In this document: positions 18,713 to 25,980 of the stretch, piece by piece
Layout: every line of letters begins with the position of its first letter
How positions within the stretch are numbered: the first letter of the stretch is position 1
Source of the DNA: Bacillus marasmi
GTDB lineage: Bacteria > Bacillota > Bacilli > Bacillales > Cytobacillaceae
Length of the DNA stretch: 64,000 nt
Direction of reading: 5' to 3'
Assembly (NCBI RefSeq): GCF_902168435.1
Contig: NZ_LR656171.1
Coordinates: 124,001 to 188,000 of the forward strand
Position numbers and translations under genes: made by a program
Notes under the pieces: generated by a model
The model's database searches: none
Seen by the model: the letters and a program-made list of their open reading frames with translations, nothing else
Told to the model about the DNA's origin: nothing

Positions 18713-18772
18713 ATTTTGTTTGTTTATATTAAGGATATATTAAGATTATGTTTAAATTACGATAAATGTCAA
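18713..18772 (-). promoter_or_regulatory. deoR promoter with operator-like repeat
   Basis: TTGACA (18767-18772, minus strand) with CATAAT 16 bp away (18745-18750) or TAATCT at 18 bp. Downstream, ATTTTGTTTGTTT (18713-18725 on plus) repeats a 13-mer found in inverted orientation before the aldolase gene, consistent with autoregulation. Confidence 0.5.
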
Positions 18773-18830
18773 GCATATGCGCAAAATATAACATTGTGGT
18801 AAAAATTAATAAAATGAGCCTGACCTATTT

Positions 18831-19013
18831 TTGCGGACACAGAATACCATTATTACTGTCAAAAACCTTCATTTGTGAGGTTTGCGGACACTAGCGACCT
18901 TACTTGGTCCATAATCTGAAAGTTAGACCGTTTTGTGCCAAATAGCGGATTGTATGTCCGCTTCCTCCTCGAAAATACCAGTTATAACTCAAATAACGGA
19001 TTGTATGTCCGCA
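18831..19013. repeat. Four-arm intergenic repeat, family B solitary copy
   Basis: Arms GCGGACA at 18833 and 18884 and TGTCCGC at 18955 and 19006: spacings of 51, 71 and 51 bp. The unit is related to the array at 27.9-28.8 kb (GAGGTTTGCGGACA, CGACCTTA and TCCTCG flanks are shared), but the sequence between arms has diverged. Confidence 0.75.
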
Positions 19014-19049
19014 AAAATTTGTTACATCAAAAATGCCAGTAAAACAAAA

Positions 19050-19092
19050 AAGCTGACGACAAGCTTCAAAAATCGAAACTGTCGTCAGCTTT
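19050..19092 (-). terminator. araD terminator
   Basis: AAGCTGACGACA and TGTCGTCAGCTT arms (12 bp), followed on the minus strand by TTTTTTGTTTT. Confidence 0.85.
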
Positions 19093-19107
19093 ATATAATT
19101 GTACTAT

Positions 19108-19803
19108 TTACTTTTGACCATAGTATGCGAATGCACCATGTTTTCTTAAATAATGCTTATCTAATAAATTTTGGTCCATTGAAGGAATTGAAGGGCTTAA
19201 ATTAAGTGTGTGATATCCCATTTTACATACTTCTTCTAAAATGACTGCGTTGTGGAGGGCATCCTCCGGATTTTTCCCCCAAGCAAATGGGCCATGACTA
19301 TACACTAATACAGCTGGTACTTCATTCGGATTAATACCGCGCTTATTGAAAGTTTCTATAATTACATTTCCAGTTTCTAACTCGTAATCACCTTTAATTT
19401 CTTCTTCGGTTAAACTGCGAGTGCATGGAACTGAACCATAAAAGGTATCAGCCTGGGTTGTACCGAGAGCTGGTAAATCTTTAGTTGCTTGTGACCAAAC
19501 GGTTGCCCATGTTGAATGTGTATGAACAACTCCACCAATATCTTTAAAGTTTTTGTATAACACTAAATGAGTGGCGGTGTCGGACGAAGGCTTTAGTTTT
19601 CCTTCAACGACATTTCCGTCTAAGTCAACGACAACTAAGTCCTCAGCTTTAAGCTTTGGATATTCCACACCACTTGGTTTAATAACCACAAGGCCTGATT
19701 CGCGGTCGATTCCACTTACATTTCCCCAAGTAAACGTTACTAAATCATGTTTTGGTAATCCTAAATTTGCTTCTAGCACTTGTTGTTTTAATTTTTCTAG
19801 CAC
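19108..19803 (-). CDS. araD: L-ribulose-5-phosphate 4-epimerase
   Basis: A 231-residue class II aldolase-fold enzyme converting L-ribulose 5-phosphate to D-xylulose 5-phosphate. The zinc ligands in [11 protein letters not shown] and YSHGPFAWG, the substrate motif TWGNVSGI and the C-terminal [15 protein letters not shown] are diagnostic of AraD. Length equals that of E. coli and B. subtilis AraD. It lies 70 bp downstream of a zinc dehydrogenase on the same strand. No araA isomerase is present in the window, so L-ribulose phosphate may arise from a pentitol rather than arabinose here. Confidence 0.93.
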   Translation of the reverse strand: MLEKLKQQVLEANLGLPKHDLVTFTWGNVSGIDRESGLVVIKPSGVEYPKLKAEDLVVVDLDGNVVEGKLKPSSDTATHLVLYKNFKDIGGVVHTHSTWATVWSQATKDLPALGTTQADTFYGSVPCTRSLTEEEIKGDYELETGNVIIETFNKRGINPNEVPAVLVYSHGPFAWGKNPEDALHNAVILEEVCKMGYHTLNLSPSIPSMDQNLLDKHYLRKHGAFAYYGQK

Positions 19804-19873
19804 CGTTTCTCCACCATCCCAGCTATAAATTCTTTTTCAGTTTGATTCTTGAATTCTTGCAATCTGCTAGTTT

Positions 19874-20932
19874 CTATTTTTCATCAAAAGAAACTAATAC
19901 TTTGTTGTATCGGAGAGTTCGATCGGCCATGCCTTTTAAATACTCGCCAACTTCATCAACTGAGATTTTATGCGAAACCATTGGCTTAAACTTTATATCG
20001 CCTTTTGCCATAAAATCTAAAGTTGCTTTCCATGAGATTCCTGGATATGGGGCAGTATATGAATTCCATGTACCTTGAATTTTAATTTCACCGCGAAGAA
20101 TGTGTTCCATTGTTGCTTCTTCTAATGGAAGTTCTGAGTGTGAAATTCCGATTAAAACTACTCGTCCTTTTTTCTTTGCTGCAAGGATTGATTGCTGTTG
20201 AGTAATTTTACTTCCTGCCGTTTCAGCAACAACGTCCGCTCCACCATTCGTTAGTTCACGAATTTTCTCTACAACATTATATTCTTTAGCATTAATCGTA
20301 ATGTCTGCGCCTAATTCTCTTGCTAATTCTAATTTTTCCTCAAAGACGTCTACGGCAATGACAGTAGATGCCCCAAAGATTTTCGCCCACTGAATCGTCA
20401 ATTGCCCGATTGGACCACAACCCATAACGACTACTGATTCACCAGGTTGAATGTCTGCTTTTTGCAAGCCATGATAACCTATCGTTGCCGGTTCGATTCC
20501 AGCGGCTGTTTCAAAATCTAGTGAATCGTCAATCTGTAATACATGTTCTTTTGGTGCTTTTACATATTCCGCGAATGCGCCGTTGCTGCCTGTTCCGATT
20601 ATGTTATAGTCTTCACATAAACCATAGTCACTCGCCTTGCAATATTGGCACTCACCGCATGGTACGAGCGGAGCAACGACAACACGATCGTTTACTTTTA
20701 CATTTTTCACATTTGCGCCGATTTCTGCTACTACACCAGTGAATTCATGTCCTAAAATAAGCGGATATTTCCGCGCTCCACTTACCATTGAACGAGGCAC
20801 ATCCGAACCACATATTCCGCAATATACTACCTTAATTAAGACTTCATTTTCATTTATTTGTGGTATATCTACCTGCTCAGATTGAAAATTACCAAGTGAG
20901 TGTAATACCGCCGCTTGCATTTTTCCTTCCAT
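19874..20932 (-). CDS. Zinc-dependent polyol(-phosphate) dehydrogenase, GatD-like
   Basis: A 352-residue medium-chain dehydrogenase. Catalytic zinc ligands are in CGICGSD and GHEF; structural zinc cysteines are in CGECQYCKASDYGLC; the NAD fold motif is GCGPIGQ. The closest family by eye is galactitol-1-phosphate 5-dehydrogenase / sorbitol dehydrogenase. In this context it probably oxidises a pentitol or pentitol phosphate to the matching ketose. Start ATG 20932 with GGGAGA upstream; an internal ATG four codons later is an alternative. It follows the ABC permease gene by 150 bp containing a stem-loop, and precedes araD. Confidence 0.88.
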   Translation of the reverse strand: MEGKMQAAVLHSLGNFQSEQVDIPQINENEVLIKVVYCGICGSDVPRSMVSGARKYPLILGHEFTGVVAEIGANVKNVKVNDRVVVAPLVPCGECQYCKASDYGLCEDYNIIGTGSNGAFAEYVKAPKEHVLQIDDSLDFETAAGIEPATIGYHGLQKADIQPGESVVVMGCGPIGQLTIQWAKIFGASTVIAVDVFEEKLELARELGADITINAKEYNVVEKIRELTNGGADVVAETAGSKITQQQSILAAKKKGRVVLIGISHSELPLEEATMEHILRGEIKIQGTWNSYTAPYPGISWKATLDFMAKGDIKFKPMVSHKISVDEVGEYLKGMADRTLRYNKVLVSFDEK

Positions 20933-21027
20933 AACAATCTTCTCCCTTGTTGTCGTAAATTTCCCCAAATTCCGCTACATCTTGTAGTTATAAAAATAGG
21001 AATGGTTTTCATGTATCTAATTAATAG

Positions 21028-21058
21028 GTCAGTATGGAGTGCTACCTCATACTGACCC
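21028..21058. other. Stem-loop between ABC permease and dehydrogenase genes
   Basis: GGTCAGTATG and CATACTGACC arms with an 11-nt loop. On the minus strand the following bases are only weakly T-rich, so it may be a partial terminator or an mRNA-stabilising structure separating the transporter genes from the dehydrogenase and araD. Confidence 0.5.
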
Positions 21059-21082
21059 GAATTTTTTCTGTTAACGATCAGC

Positions 21083-22078
21083 TTAATCCTTTTGGCTTCG
21101 GCTGCTATAGTAGATAGCACCAACGATGATGACACCTTTTAATACCCTTTGAACGTGTGGTGAAACACCCATTAAGTTCAGTCCATTACTTAATACACCC
21201 ATTAATAAAGCACCTAGTAATGTTCCAAAAATATGGCCACGTCCACCAGCGATACTAGTTCCACCCAACACTACTGCGGCGATGGCATCTAGTTCATAGC
21301 CTTCACCAGCCATCGGCTGACCTGAAGAAAGTCTTGCTGTCATGATTAAACCACTGATGCTGGCTGTGATTCCACTGATTAAATAAACTAAAGTTTTAAT
21401 TCTTTTAACTTTTACACCAGATAAACGTACTGCTTCTTCGTTACCACCAATCGCATAAATATGTCTTCCGAATGGTAAATGATTAAGAATAACGTAAGCC
21501 GCAATAAACACTAAAATCATGATGACTGCTGGCATTGGAATTACCTCAAATAGGTATCCTCTACCGATAAAAGCAAATTCACTAGGTAATCCTGATAAAG
21601 GATATCCACCCGTATACAATAGTGCTACACCACGCGCAGCTTCCATCATCGCTAAAGTAACAATGATTGCTGGAATTCTTGCATATGAAACGAAAATTCC
21701 GTTAATATAACCAAGCAATGCACCTAGTAAAATTCCAATTAATACTGCTAAAATTGGTGACAATCCGACATTGATCATTAAGCCGGCCATAATTGTTCCT
21801 GTTAAAGCCAATACTGACCCGACTGATAAATCAATACCACCTGTTAAAATGACGAATGTCATACCAACTGCCAAGATTCCGTTGATTGAAACTTGTCTGA
21901 TGATATTTGAAATATTTGTTCCTGTAAAAAATTCCTCAGTAAATACGCTGAAAAATACGCATAGAACAAAAAATCCAATTAAGGTTAACATTTCTGGATG
22001 TTTAAAGGTTTCTTTTAGATTAAATGGTTTTGCATTATTTAATTTTATTGACGTTGATTCTTTTTTGATTCCACTCAT
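21083..22078 (-). CDS. Ribose-type ABC transporter permease
   Basis: A 331-residue inner-membrane protein of the RbsC/AraH/XylH (carbohydrate uptake 2) family with about nine or ten membrane segments. GGIDLSVGSV is the family signature, and GGNEEAVRLSGVKVKRIK is the cytoplasmic coupling (EAA-like) loop. It pairs with the double-ATPase upstream, overlapping its stop by 4 bp (ATGA at 22075-22078). The substrate is probably a pentose, pentitol or related sugar, judging from neighbours. Last gene of the leader-controlled transporter operon. Confidence 0.93.
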   Translation of the reverse strand: MSGIKKESTSIKLNNAKPFNLKETFKHPEMLTLIGFFVLCVFFSVFTEEFFTGTNISNIIRQVSINGILAVGMTFVILTGGIDLSVGSVLALTGTIMAGLMINVGLSPILAVLIGILLGALLGYINGIFVSYARIPAIIVTLAMMEAARGVALLYTGGYPLSGLPSEFAFIGRGYLFEVIPMPAVIMILVFIAAYVILNHLPFGRHIYAIGGNEEAVRLSGVKVKRIKTLVYLISGITASISGLIMTARLSSGQPMAGEGYELDAIAAVVLGGTSIAGGRGHIFGTLLGALLMGVLSNGLNLMGVSPHVQRVLKGVIIVGAIYYSSRSQKD

Positions 22079-23577
22079 TTTGAAACACCACCCACAGCAT
22101 AGTGCATTACGTTTTCTGAAGTTGCTTCTTTACTAGACATTTCTGCCTGAATTTTTCCTTTATGCATAACAAGCACTCTATCGCTCATTCCTAAAACCTC
22201 AGGTAATTCCGATGAAATCATAATAATCGAAATTCCTTTATCTGCTAAATTTCTCATTAATTTATATATTTCTTCCTTAGCCCCTATGTCTATTCCACGG
22301 GTAGGTTCATCAAAAACAATAATTTTACAATCCGTATTGAGCCATTTAGCTAATACGACTTTTTGTTGATTTCCACCGCTTAAATGTTTAACCTTCTGCT
22401 TTGAGCTTGGGGTTTTGATTAGCAGCTCTTTAATAGATTGCATCACAAGCTCTTCTTCTTTCTTTTTATCAATTAGACCAATGCTTTTTGATAGTTTCTT
22501 AAGTATAGGCAAAGTGATATTGTTCTTTACTGTCATATCAAGAACTAACCCATGCGTTTTTCTGCTTTCTGGTAATAAACAAATCCCATGATTTAACGCG
22601 TCAGTAGGGTTTTTAATATTTACTTTTTTACCATTCAAATAGACTTCCTTGTCTTTTGCATCATCAGCACCTATTAGCGCTCTAACAGTTTCTGTCCTGC
22701 CTGACCCTACTAAACCAGCAATCCCTAGAATTTCACCTTTTTTTAATGAAAAGCTAACTTCCTTAACATGAAGATTATTTAACCTTTTCACTTCCAAGAG
22801 GGTTTCCTCGTCTTTCTCATCACGTTTTGGCCGCTCAGGAAAAGCATTTACAATTTCTCTTCCTACCATCATTTTGACGATATCTTGTTTCGTACAATCA
22901 GCAACTTCTCGTGTTCCGACGAATTCTCCGTCTCTTAAACACGTTAAGCGATCACACATTTGCAAGATTTCTTCCAAGTGATGAGAAATATATATAATGG
23001 TTACACCATTTGCTTTCAACGTCTCAATTAACTCAAATAATTTATCAATTTCTTTCCCTGTCAAACTTGCAGTAGGCTCATCAAAGATTAACACTTTCGT
23101 ATCAATGGCAATCGCTTTCGCAATTTCAATAAATTGCTGATTGGCAATACTTAATCTTGTTACCGGTTTATTGAGATCAATTTTGGCATTTAATCTTTGT
23201 AAAACTTCCTCAGCCTGTTTTTTCATTTTTCGTTTGTCTAATAGACCATTAACTTTCTTTAGTTCACGACCCAAAAATATGTTATCAACACCATTTAAAT
23301 ATGGTATTAAGCTAAATTCTTGATGGATAATACTAATTCCTAACTTTTGCGCTTCCTTAGGATCTTTAAAAATAACTTCTTTTCCATCTAGTCGGATTTT
23401 ACCTTGAGTAGGGCTGTATACACCCGAAAGGATTTTCATTAATGTTGACTTACCAGCGCCATTTTCCCCTACTAAAGCATGAACTTCACCGCGTCTTATG
23501 TTAAAACTTACACCATTAAGCGCTTTAACCCCAGGGAATTCTTTTGTTATATTCTCAATTTCCAGGATATGATCCAA
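22075..23577 (-). CDS. Ribose-type ABC transporter ATP-binding protein (two ATPase domains)
   Basis: A 500-residue CUT2-type ATPase with two nucleotide-binding domains. The first has Walker A GENGAGKST, Walker B VLIFDEPTASL and His-switch YISHHLEE. The second has a loosened Walker A (GLVGSGRTE), the signature LSGGNQQK and Walker B IIVFDEPTRGID. The start is TTG 23577, because GGGGGAAGG lies 8 nt upstream; a GTG at 23586 is too close to that site. It powers uptake through the permease encoded next. The kinase at 25981-27828 carries a degenerate relative of this protein's first domain. Confidence 0.93.
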   Translation of the reverse strand: MDHILEIENITKEFPGVKALNGVSFNIRRGEVHALVGENGAGKSTLMKILSGVYSPTQGKIRLDGKEVIFKDPKEAQKLGISIIHQEFSLIPYLNGVDNIFLGRELKKVNGLLDKRKMKKQAEEVLQRLNAKIDLNKPVTRLSIANQQFIEIAKAIAIDTKVLIFDEPTASLTGKEIDKLFELIETLKANGVTIIYISHHLEEILQMCDRLTCLRDGEFVGTREVADCTKQDIVKMMVGREIVNAFPERPKRDEKDEETLLEVKRLNNLHVKEVSFSLKKGEILGIAGLVGSGRTETVRALIGADDAKDKEVYLNGKKVNIKNPTDALNHGICLLPESRKTHGLVLDMTVKNNITLPILKKLSKSIGLIDKKKEEELVMQSIKELLIKTPSSKQKVKHLSGGNQQKVVLAKWLNTDCKIIVFDEPTRGIDIGAKEEIYKLMRNLADKGISIIMISSELPEVLGMSDRVLVMHKGKIQAEMSSKEATSENVMHYAVGGVSK

Positions 23578-23608
23578 TGAAATCACCTTCCCCCTACTTT
23601 TATTAATT

Positions 23609-23641
23609 AGAGCGCTCTAAGGAATGACCTTAAAGCGCTCT
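23609..23641 (-). other. Intercistronic stem-loop
   Basis: AGAGCGCT..TAAGG and CCTTA..AGCGCTCT arms with a 5-nt loop between the binding-protein stop and the ATPase start. Such hairpins commonly cut read-through or stabilise the upstream message, so that binding protein exceeds transporter. Confidence 0.6.
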
Positions 23642-23654
23642 CTGTGGAGATAAA

Positions 23655-24623
23655 TTACCAGCTAAAGCCTTTTGCGTTTTCTTTTGTTTGTAATTTAACA
23701 TCGATTGGAACTTCAGTTGGTACTACTTTTGCACCCCAATATTTAGCTAAAGCCATACCTAAACCGATTCGTACTTGGTCTCTTGGGAATTGTGCAGTAG
23801 TCGCTTTAAATGGACCATCTGCTAAAATTGCTTCGATTGCTTCTGGATGTCCGTCAACACTGTATAGTAATACATCACGGCCAGATGCTTCGATTGCACC
23901 AAGTGAACCTAAAGCACCCTCGTCATTAACGCTGAAAATTGCCTTTAGTTCTGGGTTAGCTTGTAACATATTTTCAGTTACGCTCATTGCTTTTTCACGA
24001 TTTTGCTTACCATTTTGAGTATCTACTAATTCAATACCAGGATGCTTAGCAATCGCAGCTTTGAATCCTTCAACACGCTCTAGGATAGGTACTACTGGAA
24101 TACCATCTAGGATAGCTACTTTGCCTTTTCCATCAAGGTCTTTTGCCATTTGTTCACCAGCAAGGAAACCTGCATCGTAGTTTTTAGATCCTACAAATGA
24201 ATCAGTTGGACCTTCTGCTTGAGCATCAACCGCAACTACAATAACACCAGCTTTGTTAGCTGCGATTACAGCGCTTTCAACACCTTTACTGTCAGTAGGG
24301 TTGATTAAAAGGATATCTACACCTTTTTGGATCATATCTTCAATATCACTTACTTGCTTACTAACATCATGTTGCGCATCGGCAATAATTGTTTTTGCAC
24401 CAACAGCTTTAGCTGCATCTTCAAAAGCTTCATTCATTGAAATAAAGTAAGGATTGTTCATTTCTTGGAATGACATACCAATTAGTAACTCTTCATCACT
24501 AGCACTCTTACCTGTTGATTCTTTCTTCTCTCCGCCAGCTTCTTTATCAGATGAACATCCAACAGCCACAAACATAAATGAAACTAGTAAAACAATCAAA
24601 AACGCCAATGAGTTCTTTTTCAT
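23655..24623 (-). CDS. Ribose-type sugar-binding lipoprotein
   Basis: A 322-residue solute-binding protein of the RbsB group (Peripla_BP_4 fold). The lipoprotein signal ends in the lipobox AVGC with Cys23, then a Lys/Glu/Ser linker, and the binding domain from about residue 45 (LIGMSFQEMNNPYF). Motifs INPTDSKGV, SKNYDAGFLAGE and FSVNDEGALGSLGAIEASG are typical hinge/ligand regions of the family. It is the first gene of the transporter operon and lies behind a terminator-containing leader. The ligand is not decided by sequence; a pentitol or pentose fits the neighbourhood. Confidence 0.93.
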   Translation of the reverse strand: MKKNSLAFLIVLLVSFMFVAVGCSSDKEAGGEKKESTGKSASDEELLIGMSFQEMNNPYFISMNEAFEDAAKAVGAKTIIADAQHDVSKQVSDIEDMIQKGVDILLINPTDSKGVESAVIAANKAGVIVVAVDAQAEGPTDSFVGSKNYDAGFLAGEQMAKDLDGKGKVAILDGIPVVPILERVEGFKAAIAKHPGIELVDTQNGKQNREKAMSVTENMLQANPELKAIFSVNDEGALGSLGAIEASGRDVLLYSVDGHPEAIEAILADGPFKATTAQFPRDQVRIGLGMALAKYWGAKVVPTEVPIDVKLQTKENAKGFSW

Positions 24624-24740
24624 GTTAAACCCCCGAAAAATATTTTTATTTTTTCATTAAAAGATTAAAAATCAGCTATTCTTGGTTAACATCCCCCCCT
24701 TCAAATAATGAATGCGTTTACAACTTATACAAAAAATAAA

Positions 24741-24852
24741 AGTGCCTCATTTAATAGACCTATTATGTTTAAAAAACAAACATAATTAGATCATTAAACA
24801 AGGCACTCATAGCCTTATAAATTTTATACCAGCCGTAAGCATAAAATTTATA
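24741..24852 (-). promoter_or_regulatory. Candidate ANTAR-controlled antitermination leader
   Basis: Read on the minus strand, three structures occur in order. P1 (24816-24852): a 15-bp stem with a 7-nt loop UACGGCU. P2 (core 24800-24816): AAGGC/GCCUU stem, extendable to 7 bp, with a 7-nt loop UAUGAGU. Then an intrinsic terminator (24741-24807) with arms of about 30 nt and the tract TTTATTTTTT. The loop and 3' arm of P2 are the first bases of the terminator 5' arm, so P2 and terminator exclude each other. Paired small hairpins with the second overlapping a terminator are the known layout of ANTAR targets, and an ANTAR regulator is encoded next door. The loops are 7 nt with UA-N-G, not the strict published hexaloop. 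Confidence 0.72.
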
Positions 24853-24923
24853 AATATTTAATTTAGATTAATTTTTCACTTAAAAATAGAAACAATGTTA
24901 ATTCAGTTAGTTAAGTTAATTGA

Positions 24924-24952
24924 ATTATATTAATATCAAACACAATAGTCAA
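24924..24952 (-). promoter_or_regulatory. SigA promoter of the sugar transporter operon
   Basis: TTGACT (24947-24952) and TATAAT (24924-24929) on the minus strand with exactly 17 bp between. Expected start near 24917, giving a leader of about 295 nt ahead of the binding-protein ATG at 24623. Confidence 0.8.
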
Positions 24953-25035
24953 GTGGTTTTTATATATTTTAGTATAACATTTTTACAATTAAGTATAACC
25001 TACTTGCCTGTTAAGTATAACATATTAATCATTCT

Positions 25036-25626
25036 CTATTCAAAATAAAATAATGATTCCGCTTGAATAAGTTCTTTCGCTATAACGACTAGTTTTTTAT
25101 TTTTATCTCTACTCATTTTTTGTAATCGTTTCATAGCCTCTGCTTCCTGGATATTCATTCGTTTCATCAGAATGCCTTTCGCTTTTTCAATATGTTTACG
25201 AGCCTCCAGGGCGCTCTTTGTGTCCTTCAACTCATCTTGAAGTTTTTGAATTTCTTCAAACTTAGCCATACTAATATTGATCGCAATATTTAATTCCTTA
25301 ATATCGATAGGTTTTAATAAGTAATACAGTACACCCTCTTCTGTAGCCCTATCTATTAGTTTTTCATCTGAATACGCACTGATTACGATACTAGGAATAT
25401 ATAATTTTTCATGTATTTTTTTAATTGCTTCAATACCATCGAGATTCGGCATATTTATATCCATAATGACTAAATCCGGCTTCTTCTCTAATGCTAATTC
25501 TACCGCTTTCTCCCCATCAGTCGCCTCTCCGATCACTTGATGTCCTAAATTTTCAACATATGCTTTTAAGGACATTAATATCAAAAATTCATCTTCAGCT
25601 ATTACGACTCGTAAAGATTTTTTCAT
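25036..25626 (-). CDS. ANTAR-domain antitermination response regulator
   Basis: A 196-residue regulator with a receiver domain (1-120) carrying the acidic pair E11/D12, phospho-acceptor D56 (VIMDINMP), S84 and K105, a short coiled-coil (121-140), and an ANTAR RNA-binding domain (about 137-192; HIEKAKGILMKRMNIQEAEA). ANTAR regulators, once phosphorylated, dimerise, bind paired RNA hairpins and prevent terminator formation. The likely target is the leader of the transporter operon, whose promoter lies 84 bp beyond this gene's stop. ATG 25626 follows GGGGAGG. The partner kinase is divergent at 25981. Confidence 0.95.
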   Translation of the reverse strand: MKKSLRVVIAEDEFLILMSLKAYVENLGHQVIGEATDGEKAVELALEKKPDLVIMDINMPNLDGIEAIKKIHEKLYIPSIVISAYSDEKLIDRATEEGVLYYLLKPIDIKELNIAINISMAKFEEIQKLQDELKDTKSALEARKHIEKAKGILMKRMNIQEAEAMKRLQKMSRDKNKKLVVIAKELIQAESLFYFE

Positions 25627-25980
25627 ATAATCCTCCCCACCAAAGTCATCATTTGATTATTGAAAAATAATTTATAATGGTTTTGGAAATTCCCAAAAGA
25701 ATAGAAGGCGCTTTCACATCATCATGTTAACAGCGCATTTAATGGTTAAGTTTATTTATTGTTGTTCATGATATTTTCTATTATGATAAAAAATAATAAC
25801 GCTTCCTTCTCAGCACTTAAACCCATCCATTTTATTATATCAAAATCAAGTTTTTTGCTTACATGTATATTTAGTCAAAAAAACTACAAAAAACGCTTCT
25901 GCCACAAATTTTTCATTAGGTTAATAATATTAACATATTAATTAGATTTTTTCATGAATAAAGGATTACGGAGGTTTACC

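Noticed and set aside
24816-24852. Exact match to the published ANTAR hexaloop (A at 1, G at 4)
   Set aside because: The best-paired forms of P1 and P2 have 7-nt loops with UA-N-G. P1 can show A-N-N-G if shifted, but P2 cannot, so only a related motif is claimed.
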